DNA of 64,000 bases from an uncultured SAR86 cluster bacterium (lineage in GTDB: Bacteria > Pseudomonadota > Gammaproteobacteria > Magnimaribacterales > D2472): NCBI GenBank assembly GCA_902628925.1, contig CACOPA010000003.1, forward strand, positions 34,485 through 98,484, in the 5' to 3' direction. Under the pieces are notes generated by a model. The model ran no database searches and had not been told where the DNA came from. It saw only the letters and a list, made by a program, of their open reading frames with translations. Within the stretch, counting starts at the first letter, position 1. Every line of letters begins with the position of its first letter. Positions 26,835 to 35,595 of this stretch are shown one piece after another. A program made the position numbers and the translations under genes.

Positions 26835-28114
26835 GCCTCCATTCTTTCATCTTTATTTTTAGGGGATTTCACCCATTTATCTAAGTTAAGTTTTTCAAAT
26901 AATTTATTTTCTATTTCTATGTTTAATGACAAATGACCATCATTTATTAGGGATTCATCAAAAACCTTCCCCGAGTTATAGATTCTAGATCTTAGGCTAC
27001 CTAGTTCTAAAGGTATCTCAATGATGCCAGAAAAAGAGCTCGATCTTATTTGATTTCTTATAGCTGCTTTAATTTCGTTGAGACCGCTGCCTGTTATAGC
27101 AGAACAGCATATATTTCCAAAAGATCTTATAGAACTTATACGATCATCACTTAGTTCATCAGATTTATTAAAAATATTAATTATTGGGGTTGATTCAAGA
27201 TCTAAGGTCCGCAGTATCTTATTAACCTCATTAATTTTTTGCTGTCGGTCTTCATCATTAACATCAATGACGTGAAGAAGAAGATCTGCATTTTCAAGGT
27301 CCTCGAGTGTGGCTTTAAAGGATTCGATTAGATTGGTGGGAATATTAGATACAAATCCAACTGTATCTGAAATAATTACATTAGAACCATATCCATCTTT
27401 TGAAGCTAGTTTTTTGGTTTTGGTATCGAGTGTTGCAAAGAGCTGATCTTTAACGTACGTTTCGCCCTTAGTCAGAAGATTAAATAACGAGCTTTTGCCA
27501 GCATTTGTATAGCCAACTAGAGAAACTTGAAAAACATCAGACTTTTTTCTTGCATAGCGGTTAATACGTTTTTGGTTATGATTTCTATCAAGCCTCCTAT
27601 TTAAATTTTTTATTCTATCTCTTAATAGTCTTCTATCAGTTTCGAGCTGAGTTTCACCAGGACCCCTGAGCCCAATACCACCTTTTTGGCGTTCTAGGTG
27701 ACTCCAACCCCTAACCAGTCTGGTAGAAAGATAAGAAAGTTGAGCCAATTCAACTTGAAGTTTACCGATGTGGCTGTCAGCACGGAGTGCAAAAATATCC
27801 AAAATTAGGCCTGTTCTATCAAGCACTCTCTTTTTCAAATATTTCTCAAGATTTCTTTCTTGAGATGGCGACAAATCACAATTAAATATTATTAAATCTA
27901 TTTGAAGCTTGGACGCCGAATCTTTAATCTCTTGTAATTTCCCCTTTGAAATAAAATGAGAGGGAGTAATGAGTTTTTGCTCAAAAATAAAATGCTCAGA
28001 CACAGCACCACCTGTTGCAATAGCCAATTCTTCAAATTCAAAACTTGATGAATGAGCAAACTTCCCAGGGGATACTAATATTATATTTTGAGGCGGGGTG
28101 AATGAACTAATCAA
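26831..28114 (-). CDS. hflX: GTPase HflX
   Basis: HflX is a ribosome-associated GTPase that splits stalled or hibernating ribosomes under stress. The 427-residue protein has the N-terminal HflX domain with GIGLRGPGETQLETDRR, and the G domain with G1 GYTNAGKSSL, G3 DTVGF, G4 NKSD and G5 region CCSAITGSG. It starts with TTG and lacks an evident ribosome site. In E. coli hflX follows hfq; here it stands first in a two-gene unit with a DUF1330 gene, divergent from the thioesterase 73 bases away. Confidence 0.95.
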   Translation of the reverse strand: MISSFTPPQNIILVSPGKFAHSSSFEFEELAIATGGAVSEHFIFEQKLITPSHFISKGKLQEIKDSASKLQIDLIIFNCDLSPSQERNLEKYLKKRVLDRTGLILDIFALRADSHIGKLQVELAQLSYLSTRLVRGWSHLERQKGGIGLRGPGETQLETDRRLLRDRIKNLNRRLDRNHNQKRINRYARKKSDVFQVSLVGYTNAGKSSLFNLLTKGETYVKDQLFATLDTKTKKLASKDGYGSNVIISDTVGFVSNIPTNLIESFKATLEDLENADLLLHVIDVNDEDRQQKINEVNKILRTLDLESTPIINIFNKSDELSDDRISSIRSFGNICCSAITGSGLNEIKAAIRNQIRSSSFSGIIEIPLELGSLRSRIYNSGKVFDESLINDGHLSLNIEIENKLFEKLNLDKWVKSPKNKDERMEA

Positions 28115-28187
28115 TTAATTTTTTATAACTATATTTACATTTAATCATTAGTAAAAAAACATTACCATAGTCAAAATCAATTTTATT

Positions 28188-28667
28188 ATGAAAGAAATTT
28201 TTCCTTACGAAGGTAGAACTGTCACTGTAACTCAAGACATGTGTGACTTTAATGGACACATGAATGTGAATCACATAAAAGCTGTTTTTGAACAAGGTTG
28301 GGAATTCGGCAGCAAAGAATTTGGTTTTGATGATGATTATTTTAAAGAAGGTTTTTCATCATTTACACTGGAAGATAATTATCGATTTGCAAAAGAATTT
28401 CTTTTAGATCAAGTGATTTATCCAAGATTTAAGCTTTTCAATGTTAATGAAAAACTTTTCCATATGATTGGCGTGCTTTTTGATTCGGAAGAAAATATTT
28501 GCGCAATGTACGAAACCATTGAGGGGCACATTGATATGAACTTGAGAAAGATAGCGCCCATGAAATCCACCATGCTAGAGAATATGCTTCATATCAAGAA
28601 ATCTCACGATGCATGTGGAGAACCGCCTTATGACATTAGGTTAAAAATAAGAGAGCTCAAGAAATAA
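28188..28667 (+). CDS. Hotdog-fold acyl-CoA thioesterase-like protein
   Basis: A 159-residue single hotdog domain. DFNGHMNVNHIKAVFEQG matches the D-x-x-GHMNxxxY/H signature of 4HBT_2-type thioesterases, such as the thioesterase part of carnitine-degradation proteins. No signal peptide. It lies 15 bases ahead of an SDR gene and is likely co-transcribed with it. The exact acyl-CoA substrate is not apparent. Confidence 0.75.
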   Translation: MKEIFPYEGRTVTVTQDMCDFNGHMNVNHIKAVFEQGWEFGSKEFGFDDDYFKEGFSSFTLEDNYRFAKEFLLDQVIYPRFKLFNVNEKLFHMIGVLFDSEENICAMYETIEGHIDMNLRKIAPMKSTMLENMLHIKKSHDACGEPPYDIRLKIRELKK

Positions 28668-28682
28668 ATTGTGAGGTAAGTA

Positions 28683-29477
28683 ATGAGTAAATATGTATTA
28701 ATAACAGGTGCTTCAGCAGGCATTGGCCATGAAATAGCTAAAGAGTTTGCAGCTAAAAAATTTAATTTAATTCTAGTTGCAAGAAGAGAGGAAAGGCTCT
28801 CAGTTATAAGCAAAGATTTAGCTAAAAAATATAATATAGAAGCGACTTACATCGTAGCGGATCTGTCAGATCCTTCTTCTCCTCAGATGATATATAACAA
28901 AACGCATGCACTTGGACTTAATGTAGAGATATTGGTTAATAACGCGGGGTACAGCATTAATAAAAAGTTTCACTCGACGGATGAGCTGGAAGAAGATAAT
29001 TTTTTAAGAGTGCTTGGTATTTCGGTTATCCATCTTACCAAGCTTTATTTAAAGGATATGCTTTCTAAAAATAGTGGAAGAATTATGAATGTATCTTCAT
29101 TAGCTGCATTTGCACCTCCTGCTACAGGCTGGGGAGCAATGTATGGGCCCATCAAAACATTTATCAATCGATTTGGAGATACCATAAATATTAACTACAA
29201 CTCCAGAGGCATTACAGCAACCAATGTTTGTCCAGGATTTACCGTTACTGAGTTCCATACTGCCAGTGGCATGCAAGATGCAATGGATAAAGTACCTGCA
29301 ATTATGAAGCACGATTCCAAATATGTTGCAAAAGGGGCTGTTAAAGCTACCCTCAAAGGTAAACAAGTATGGGTGCCGGGACTTTTAAATAAAACTCTTG
29401 CATTTATTTGTAATGTTTTTCCATCTAGCTTGGTAATAAAACTTAGTTCTAGACTTGCAGGCGGGCGCTATGAATGA
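28683..29477 (+). CDS. Short-chain dehydrogenase/reductase (YqjQ/DltE-like)
   Basis: A classical SDR of 264 residues: cofactor loop TGASAGIGHE at 7-16, NNAG motif, catalytic Ser in NVSSLAAF and Tyr-Lys in YGPIK. An Arg-rich stretch RREER after the second strand suggests NADP(H). The spacing between Ser and Tyr is extended by ATGWGAM. The C-terminus (NKTLAFICNVFPSSLVIKLSSR in part) is hydrophobic, as in members acting on lipids. Substrate unknown. Its last 8 bases overlap the next small gene. Confidence 0.83.
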   Translation: MSKYVLITGASAGIGHEIAKEFAAKKFNLILVARREERLSVISKDLAKKYNIEATYIVADLSDPSSPQMIYNKTHALGLNVEILVNNAGYSINKKFHSTDELEEDNFLRVLGISVIHLTKLYLKDMLSKNSGRIMNVSSLAAFAPPATGWGAMYGPIKTFINRFGDTININYNSRGITATNVCPGFTVTEFHTASGMQDAMDKVPAIMKHDSKYVAKGAVKATLKGKQVWVPGLLNKTLAFICNVFPSSLVIKLSSRLAGGRYE

Positions 29478-29703
29478 TGTGAGTATTTCAAAAAAAAATA
29501 TATTACCAACTTTTCTTCTGTTTATAGTTCTCTCATGGCCTTTTGGCGCACATAGGTTTTATCTCAGAAGGTACGCTTCCGCAATTTTATTTATTATTAC
29601 CATTGGTGGGCTTGGAATTTGGTGGATTGTTGACTTTATTTTAATTGTTACTGGTGAGATGAAAGATGACCACGGCAACAAAGTTAGCAGATGGGTGGAT
29701 TAG
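29470..29703 (+). CDS. TM2 domain protein
   Basis: A 77-residue membrane protein with the TM2 pattern: a first helix LPTFLLFIVLSWPFGAHRF, then YLRRYASAILFIITIGG and GIWWIVDFILIVTGEMKDD. GAHRFYLRR corresponds to the conserved G-x-H-R/x-F-Y loop. Function is unknown in bacteria. I take the ATG at 29470, which overlaps the SDR stop; five extra codons upstream are possible. It converges with the MBL-fold gene with a TTAG stop overlap. Confidence 0.8.
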   Translation: MNDVSISKKNILPTFLLFIVLSWPFGAHRFYLRRYASAILFIITIGGLGIWWIVDFILIVTGEMKDDHGNKVSRWVD

Positions 29704-30353
29704 GAGCTTAGAGCGGCATCAGATACAAACATATTATTAATCCTTTCATCTCCGAATGTTGATGTTGGACCGTGTCCTGAAATAAATGTAATTTCATTTC
29801 CTAAAGGCCAAAGCTTATTCTTGATGGAACTAAGTAAGTCTTTATGATTCCCTCTGGGTAAATCTGTTCTCCCAATCGAACCCTTAAACAAAACATCCCC
29901 AACAATCGCCAATTTGGAAGGCTCATGCACAAAGACAATATGGCCTGGGGTATGCCCAGGACAAAAAATTACGTCAAGAATTAGCTCTCCTAAACTAACT
30001 TTATCGTTGTCATTCAACCAAAGATTAGGAGTGCAGTTTTGAGCTTCCATCCCAAACATAGCTCCCTGATCTTTGAGAGAGTCCAACAAAAATTTATCTT
30101 CTTTATGTGGTCCTTCAATAGAAATGTTTAAAGTTTGAGATAGTTGCATTGCACCACCAGCATGATCTGCGTGGCCATGAGTCAAAAGTATTTTTTCTGG
30201 GATAAGATCAAAATCTTTTGCAATATGAAGCAGCTTATCAATATCACCACCAGGATCAACAAAAGCACATTTCTTTGTATTCTCACAGTAAATTATTGGA
30301 GCATTTTGCTCAAACGGTGTTACCGGATTAATTAGGGCTTTTAGTGATGACAT
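29700..30353 (-). CDS. MBL-fold hydrolase, glyoxalase II-like (YcbL type)
   Basis: A 217-residue metallo-beta-lactamase-fold enzyme with the metal motif THGHADHAGG (His59, His61, Asp63, His64), CPGHTPGHIVF, the bridging Asp in VGDVLFKGSIGRTDLP, and the final SGHGPTSTFGDE histidine. It lacks the C-terminal HAGH substrate domain of true glyoxalase II and fits the YcbL group, which hydrolyses glutathione thioesters or related compounds. It is divergent from the catabolic operon, with 38 bases between start codons. Confidence 0.85.
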   Translation of the reverse strand: MSSLKALINPVTPFEQNAPIIYCENTKKCAFVDPGGDIDKLLHIAKDFDLIPEKILLTHGHADHAGGAMQLSQTLNISIEGPHKEDKFLLDSLKDQGAMFGMEAQNCTPNLWLNDNDKVSLGELILDVIFCPGHTPGHIVFVHEPSKLAIVGDVLFKGSIGRTDLPRGNHKDLLSSIKNKLWPLGNEITFISGHGPTSTFGDERINNMFVSDAALSS

Positions 30354-30391
30354 TGCTACAATATATTAATAAATAAAAAGGACTTTTTTAA

Positions 30392-31297
30392 GTGAAAATA
30401 CAATCATTGGGGTATATCTTAGTTGAAACTAAAGATCTTTCTGCGTGGGATCATTATGGTCAGGAAGTTTGTGGATTCATGAAACACCCTGATTTTTCTA
30501 ATGAAGAAAAGCTTTGTCTTAAAATCGATCATGAACCATTTAGATTTATAGTACAAAATGGCCCTGAAGAAAAATTTATTCTTGCAGGACTAGAGTTGGG
30601 TGATGCATCTGCATTAAATGATGCAAAGAAGATTTTTGATGAACTCAATATTAATTATCAGCAGCTTTCAGCAGATGATCTTTTTACTCGACAGATCACA
30701 GATGGTATTTCATTTAATGACCCTGCAGGCAATCTAATCGAGCTTTATCATGGAAGACTAAATGATGAAAGAAAATTTAGCTCACCTAAAGGTATTTCTG
30801 GTTTTGTGACCAAAGATCTTGGATTTGGTCATGTTGTTTATGCTGCATTAAATATTGAAGAAACCCATGATTTTTATATCAATGTGCTCGGTTTTGGAGA
30901 CTCAGATATCATGAATTTGCAAATGAGCCCCAATCCTGAAGACCCAAAGATGAAGTTGTATTTCATGCATTGTGATAATAAGCGTCATCATACTGTAGCC
31001 ATAATGCAATCACCAACACCTCCCTCTGGTTTAGTCCATACCATGGTTGAGGTAAAAACTATTGATGAGGTTGGTGAAGCTCTAGATCGAGCAATTAATA
31101 ATGACATCCACATCTCATCATCATTGGGAAGACATATGAATGACAAGATGGTTTCTTTTTACATGCAAACTCCTGGAGGTTTCGATCTAGAGTTTGGTTA
31201 TGATGGTGATCAGCCTGACTGGTCAAAGCATCAAACAACATCCTCACCAGCACCGAGCTATTGGGGCCATGTATTTACTCCACCACCAGCAGAATAA
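30392..31297 (+). CDS. hsaC: Extradiol ring-cleavage dioxygenase, HsaC/BphC type
   Basis: A two-domain vicinal-oxygen-chelate dioxygenase of 301 residues that opens catechols next to the hydroxyls. Iron ligands are His147 (GFGHVV), His216 (VHTMVEV) and Glu267 (FDLEFGY). Active-site His199 or His200 (NKRHHT) and Tyr257 are also present. Length and motifs fit BphC, HsaC and TesB. Because FadD3, Ipd and EchA20 homologues share the operon, I infer that the substrate is a 3,4-dihydroxy-9,10-seco steroid, but the sequence alone cannot exclude a biphenyl-type catechol. It begins with GTG after AAGGA and is the first gene of the long operon. Confidence 0.85.
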   Translation: MKIQSLGYILVETKDLSAWDHYGQEVCGFMKHPDFSNEEKLCLKIDHEPFRFIVQNGPEEKFILAGLELGDASALNDAKKIFDELNINYQQLSADDLFTRQITDGISFNDPAGNLIELYHGRLNDERKFSSPKGISGFVTKDLGFGHVVYAALNIEETHDFYINVLGFGDSDIMNLQMSPNPEDPKMKLYFMHCDNKRHHTVAIMQSPTPPSGLVHTMVEVKTIDEVGEALDRAINNDIHISSSLGRHMNDKMVSFYMQTPGGFDLEFGYDGDQPDWSKHQTTSSPAPSYWGHVFTPPPAE

Positions 31298-31299
31298 AA

Positions 31300-32172
31300 T
31301 TGAATAAAGTTATCACTACAAATGATTTCATATCTAAGCTAGAAGATGGAATGACCATTGGCATTGGGGGTTGGGGCGCACGTCGGAAACCCATGTCTTT
31401 AGTAAGAGAAATATGCAGATCAAATCTCAAAGATTTAACTCTTGTAAGTTATGGCGGTCCTGATATAGGCCTGCTGAGTTCTTGCAAAAAAATAAGGAAA
31501 TTAATATTTGGTTTTGTATCATTGGATTTAATTCCTTTAGACTCGCATTTTAGAAATGCTAGGCAATCAGGTGAGCTGCCTGAGGTCGTGGAGATAGATG
31601 AGGGGATGTTGCAATGGGGACTTCGTGCTGCAGGTATGAATCTTCCTTTTTTACCCACAAGAGTTGGCATCGGTACAGATGTGATAAAAAACAATCCGCA
31701 CATTAAATTTGTAAAGTCGCCTTATGATGACAAAGAGAAGCTCGTTGCAATGCCAGCTATTAAATTGGATGTTGCTTTATTGCACGTAAATGAGTCAGAC
31801 GAAAAGGGCAATACGCTAATATTCGGCCCTGATCCTTTCTTTGATGATCTCTTTGCACGTGCTGCTTCAAAAACATTTGTTTCAACTGAAAAATTAGTTG
31901 ATTCAACAAGTTTCGATAAAGAAAAGGTTGCCAACTACAATCGATTTGAAAGAAACTTGGTCTCAGGCATCATACCGGACGAGGGAGGTGCACATCCAAC
32001 AGCATGTAATCCGAGTTACGGGATCGATCTAGACCATTTAAAAGAATACTCAAAATCTGCAAAAACTTTTGATGAGTATCAAGAAAAATATCTTTTTGTT
32101 GATGAGGCGACCTACAAAAAAAATGTTGGCGGAATCAAGTCAATCACCTCAATACCGCTAACTAAATTCTGA
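31300..32172 (+). CDS. ipdA: Cholesterol ring-cleaving hydrolase subunit IpdA
   Basis: IpdA with IpdB forms a CoA-transferase-fold hydrolase that opens steroid ring C of COCHEA-CoA in Mycobacterium and Rhodococcus. The 290-residue product shares the family marks MTIGIGGWGARRKPMSLVR, YGGPDIGLL, GFVSLD, then DEGMLQWGLRAAGMNLPFLP. The Glu in DEGML (Glu101) lines up with the glutamate I recall as essential in Rhodococcus IpdA. GGAHPTACNPSYG closes the fold. The TTG at 31300 gives a start just after the dioxygenase stop; the longer frame would run inside that gene. The stop overlaps ipdB in TGATG. Confidence 0.9.
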   Translation: MNKVITTNDFISKLEDGMTIGIGGWGARRKPMSLVREICRSNLKDLTLVSYGGPDIGLLSSCKKIRKLIFGFVSLDLIPLDSHFRNARQSGELPEVVEIDEGMLQWGLRAAGMNLPFLPTRVGIGTDVIKNNPHIKFVKSPYDDKEKLVAMPAIKLDVALLHVNESDEKGNTLIFGPDPFFDDLFARAASKTFVSTEKLVDSTSFDKEKVANYNRFERNLVSGIIPDEGGAHPTACNPSYGIDLDHLKEYSKSAKTFDEYQEKYLFVDEATYKKNVGGIKSITSIPLTKF

Positions 32173-32912
32173 TGGCCGATCAATTTACAATAAGCGAAGT
32201 ATGCATCTGCGAAGCTGCAAAAGTTTGGAAGGATGATGGGGAAATCTTAGCTACTGGTATAGGATTATTGCCTAGAATCGCAGTCGGGCTTGCTAAAAAA
32301 ATACATAATCCAGATCTCATGATGACCGATGGAGAGGCTTTTTTAATTGATCAACCTCATCCGTTAGGAGTTGGAGCAGAGCCATGCGTTGATGGCTATA
32401 TGACATATTCTAGAGTGTTTGATGTTCTATGGAGTGGTGCAAGGCATGCAATGGTAACTCCAACCCAAATTGATAAATATGCTCATCTAAATATAAGCAG
32501 TATCGGTAACTACGCACAACCAAAAGTACAATTGTTGGGAGTTAGAGGTTTTCCAGGAAATTCTATTAGTCATCGAAACAGCATCTTTATTCCAAACCAC
32601 TCAAAAAAGGTATTTGTTGAAGGGTCGGTTGATATGGTTTCAAGTGTTGGTTTTGATGCAGATGACGTTGAACCATTAATAGGAAAAGTTATTACAAATC
32701 TTGGAATTTTTGATTATCAAGGTAATAAAAATACACTAAGACTTTTATCAATTCATTCGACATCTTCCTTGGATGAGATAAGAGATAATACTGGTTTTGA
32801 TTTTGAAATATTTTCTACGGATGAAACCACAAATCCAACCAAAGATGAATTGGATATAATTAGAAATGAGCTTGATCCAAACAACTTAAGATCAAGCGTC
32901 ATAGGAGAATAA
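32172..32912 (+). CDS. ipdB: Cholesterol ring-cleaving hydrolase subunit IpdB
   Basis: The beta partner of IpdA, 246 residues. It matches mycobacterial IpdB through PDLMMTDGEAFLID, GYMTYSRVFDVLWSGARHAM, NISSIGNYAQPKVQLLGVRG, FPGNSISHRNSIF and the C-terminal PTKDELDIIRNELDPNNLR. The fold is a class I CoA-transferase beta subunit, but the enzyme hydrolyses a carbon-carbon bond instead. It is translationally coupled to ipdA. The conserved pairing and order ipdA-ipdB is the strongest single marker that this operon handles steroid ring C. Confidence 0.9.
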   Translation: MADQFTISEVCICEAAKVWKDDGEILATGIGLLPRIAVGLAKKIHNPDLMMTDGEAFLIDQPHPLGVGAEPCVDGYMTYSRVFDVLWSGARHAMVTPTQIDKYAHLNISSIGNYAQPKVQLLGVRGFPGNSISHRNSIFIPNHSKKVFVEGSVDMVSSVGFDADDVEPLIGKVITNLGIFDYQGNKNTLRLLSIHSTSSLDEIRDNTGFDFEIFSTDETTNPTKDELDIIRNELDPNNLRSSVIGE

Positions 32913-32914
32913 TT

Positions 32915-33790
32915 ATGGCAAGGGCAAAACCAACAGTTATTTATAAGAAAAAAGATCAGGTTGCTTGGATCTCAATGAATAGGCCTGAGTTTAATAATGC
33001 TCAAAATGGAAAGATGACCTATGACCTGGATAAGTTTTTTAAAAAGGCTGTAGATGATGACGATGTAAAAGTTATTGTTTTGAAAGGCAATGGAAAACAC
33101 TTCTCTGCAGGTCACGACATCGGCACTCCTGGAAGAGATGTTGATGTTGAGTATGACAGAAAAAGTATGTGGTATGACCATACCAATAAACCTGGTGGTG
33201 AGTTTTGGTATGTTCGAGAGCAGGAAGTTTATTTAAATATGTGTAGGAGATGGAGAGACATACCAAAGCCTACAATTGCAATGGTCCATGGAGCATGTGT
33301 TGCAGGTGGTTGTATGCTTGCCTGGGTGTGCGATCTAATTATCGCCTCTGAGAATGCTTTTTTTGCTGATCCCGTAGTTAGAATGGGCATTCCTGGAGTT
33401 GAATATTTTGCTCATCCCTATGAGCTTAATCCAAGAATTGCTAAAGAATTTCTCTTTTTAGGTGAAAGAATGTCCTCTAGTAGAGCCTATGAGATGGGAA
33501 TGGTAAATAAGGTAGTTTCAATAGATGATCTTGAAGAAACTGTTAGTGAGACAGCAAATAAAATTGCAAAAATGCCAAGACTTGGACTTACCCTAACTAA
33601 ACAAGCAATCAATCATGTTGAGGATCTTCAGGGAAAAAGAAATGGAATGGAAGCTGCATTTGCATGGCATCACTTTTCTCATGCTCATAATGATCTAACC
33701 ACTGGTAATGTTTTATCTGGTTACGATGCAAAAAAAATGGCTAAGTCGCAACGCAAAAAGAAGCAGTCTAAAAAAACAAAAAAAGGATAG
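32915..33790 (+). CDS. Enoyl-CoA hydratase/isomerase family protein
   Basis: A crotonase-fold protein of 291 residues, longer than the usual 260. Oxyanion-hole elements are FSAGHDIG and GACVAGGCMLA. An insert at about 70-95 (GRDVDVEYDRKSMWYDHTNK) and a Lys-rich tail (KSQRKKKQSKKTKKG) are unusual; similar long members occur in actinobacterial steroid and aromatic clusters. It differs from the EchA20 homologue two genes downstream. It could hydrate an unsaturated CoA ester of the degraded rings or of a side chain. AGGAG lies 7 bases upstream of the ATG, a stronger site than most genes here. Confidence 0.82.
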   Translation: MARAKPTVIYKKKDQVAWISMNRPEFNNAQNGKMTYDLDKFFKKAVDDDDVKVIVLKGNGKHFSAGHDIGTPGRDVDVEYDRKSMWYDHTNKPGGEFWYVREQEVYLNMCRRWRDIPKPTIAMVHGACVAGGCMLAWVCDLIIASENAFFADPVVRMGIPGVEYFAHPYELNPRIAKEFLFLGERMSSSRAYEMGMVNKVVSIDDLEETVSETANKIAKMPRLGLTLTKQAINHVEDLQGKRNGMEAAFAWHHFSHAHNDLTTGNVLSGYDAKKMAKSQRKKKQSKKTKKG

Positions 33791-33793
33791 TTT

Positions 33794-34831
33794 GTGTCTG
33801 AAAATATTCTTGGGTCTAGATATCCAATCATTCAAACTGCCATGGGATGGGTTGCTACACCTCAACTAGTTGCCGCATCCACTAGCGCTGGTTGTTTTGG
33901 ATTTTTAGCTTTAGCTACATCAAGTAAAGAGGAAGCCATAGAACTCATTGAAGAAACAGCAAAAATTTCATCATTTCCTTTTGGAATAAACTTTCATATG
34001 TTTCAACCTGGAGCAAAAGAAATTATTGAAGCTGCAATTGAAAATAACGTAAAAGCTGTAAGTTACTCTCGATCACCAATACCCCAATACATAGAAAAAC
34101 TAAAGATGAATAATATTATCTGCATCCCAACGGTTGGTGCATTAAAGCATGCAATCAAGGCCGAAAAATTAGGTGCCGATGCATTAGTTATTCAGGGTTC
34201 AGAGGGTGGCGGCCACACAGGATCTACCCCAACGACTTTGTTGCTGAGCAGTGTGTTGGAGAATGTGAGTGTTCCTGTCTTTGCTGCGGGAGGCTTTCGA
34301 GATGGGTACGGTTTGGCTGCTGCAAAAGCATGGGGTGCACAAGGCATTGCCATGGGCACAAGATTCATGATGACTAAAGAAAGTCCAGTTCCAGAAAATA
34401 CTAAAGATGCCTATCTGCAAGCTGATATTGATGAAATCTCTGTAACTAAAAAATTTGATGGACTGCCACACAGATTAATTTTTAACAAGTACATACAAAA
34501 CATCGATAAATCAAATCCTTTAAAGTTATTTTTTATTTCATTGAAGTCAGCATGGAAATATAAGCAAATTTCTCAAGCTTCTTTTGGGGATATTGTTAAA
34601 TCTTTTTTTGCAATGTTACGAGGAGATGATTTATCTATCTCACAAACAATCATGGCAGCCAATAGCCCAGCAGTAATCCAAAAAGCGATGGTGGAAGGTA
34701 ATCCTGATCAGGGAGCAATGCCATCTGGCCAAGTTGCAGGGATTATTAAAGAAATTCCAAGCTGCGAAAACTTAGTAAAAGAAATCATTGAGCAGTATCA
34801 TAAAGCTTCTGAAAATCTAAAAACTTTATGA
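33794..34831 (+). CDS. ipdC: IpdC-like flavin-dependent oxidoreductase (nitronate monooxygenase fold)
   Basis: An FMN-binding TIM barrel of 345 residues. PIIQTAMGWVATPQLVAA, VIQGSEGGGHTGS, VFAAGGFRDGYGLAAA and GIAMGTRF match mycobacterial IpdC closely, as does the C-terminal MAANSPAVIQKAMVEGNPDQG (quoted here up to 21, key part VEGNPDQGAMPSGQVAG). IpdC takes part in HIP-CoA catabolism, acting on the C/D ring CoA thioester before ring opening. General annotation would call it a 2-nitropropane dioxygenase, but context favours steroid catabolism. It starts at GTG, 3 bases after the previous stop. Confidence 0.87.
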   Translation: MSENILGSRYPIIQTAMGWVATPQLVAASTSAGCFGFLALATSSKEEAIELIEETAKISSFPFGINFHMFQPGAKEIIEAAIENNVKAVSYSRSPIPQYIEKLKMNNIICIPTVGALKHAIKAEKLGADALVIQGSEGGGHTGSTPTTLLLSSVLENVSVPVFAAGGFRDGYGLAAAKAWGAQGIAMGTRFMMTKESPVPENTKDAYLQADIDEISVTKKFDGLPHRLIFNKYIQNIDKSNPLKLFFISLKSAWKYKQISQASFGDIVKSFFAMLRGDDLSISQTIMAANSPAVIQKAMVEGNPDQGAMPSGQVAGIIKEIPSCENLVKEIIEQYHKASENLKTL

Positions 34832-34839
34832 GGTAATTC

Positions 34840-35595
34840 ATGTCAATTGATATTAATGTTTCAAATAATATTGCAACCATTGAGCTAGACGTTCCTCCTG
34901 TAAATGCATTTGATTCATCTCAGTGGTTTGATTTATCCAAATCTATAGACGAGTTGTCCTTTTCGAATGATGCTAGAGTGATTGTTATAAGAGCTCAAGG
35001 GAAGGGGTTTTGTGCCGGGGTTGATATAAAAGAATTGCAAGCAGATTCATCGAAAATCCATGCTGTAAATGATGGCTGCTGGAAAGTAGCTAGAGCGATC
35101 CATGTATGTAATTTGCCAGTTATATCAGCCTGTCATGGTTTTGTACTTGGGGGCGGTATTTTAATTGCAGGTGCATCAGATATTGTTTTAGCTACCGAAG
35201 ATGCTTTTTTTGGATTACCAGAAATTGATAGAGGAGCATTAGGGGGAGGAGCTCATTTAAGTAGGCTTTTTCCATTACAGAAGGTTAGAAAAATGATGCT
35301 TACAGGAGAACCAATTTCTGCTGATGAAGCCTATCGGCTTGGTAGTATAGAATCTCTACACTCCAACATTGGCGAACTTCATGAGGCTGCTAAAGAAATT
35401 GCAAAATCCATTGCAGAAAAGAGTCCCATTGCAGTAAATCTCGCCAAGAAGGCTCTAAATCAAATTGAAGCAAATGATGTTGATGAAGCATATAAATCAG
35501 AACAAAACTTTACGATTGAACTTTATCAATCGTCTGATTCTCAAGAGGCACGCGATGCTTTTGTAGAGAAAAGAGATGCGGATTTTGAAAAATGA
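34840..35595 (+). CDS. echA20: EchA20-like (steroid ring D) CoA hydrolase
   Basis: A crotonase-superfamily protein of 251 residues that lines up with mycobacterial EchA20: VPPVNAFDSSQWFDLSKSID, GFCAGVDIKELQ, CHGFVLGGGILIAG and FGLPEIDRGALGGGAHLSRL, with the final EARDAFVEKR. EchA20 hydrolytically opens the last steroid ring (ring D) of HIEC-CoA. A plain enoyl-CoA hydratase is the alternative reading, but the VPPVNA start and RGALGGGAHLSR motif argue for EchA20. Its stop overlaps the next start (ATGA). Confidence 0.87.
   Translation: MSIDINVSNNIATIELDVPPVNAFDSSQWFDLSKSIDELSFSNDARVIVIRAQGKGFCAGVDIKELQADSSKIHAVNDGCWKVARAIHVCNLPVISACHGFVLGGGILIAGASDIVLATEDAFFGLPEIDRGALGGGAHLSRLFPLQKVRKMMLTGEPISADEAYRLGSIESLHSNIGELHEAAKEIAKSIAEKSPIAVNLAKKALNQIEANDVDEAYKSEQNFTIELYQSSDSQEARDAFVEKRDADFEK

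Noticed and set aside
31261..31299. Longer N-terminus for ipdA starting inside the dioxygenase gene
   Set aside because: The extra residues read the dioxygenase coding sequence out of frame, and homologues start near the TTG at 31300.
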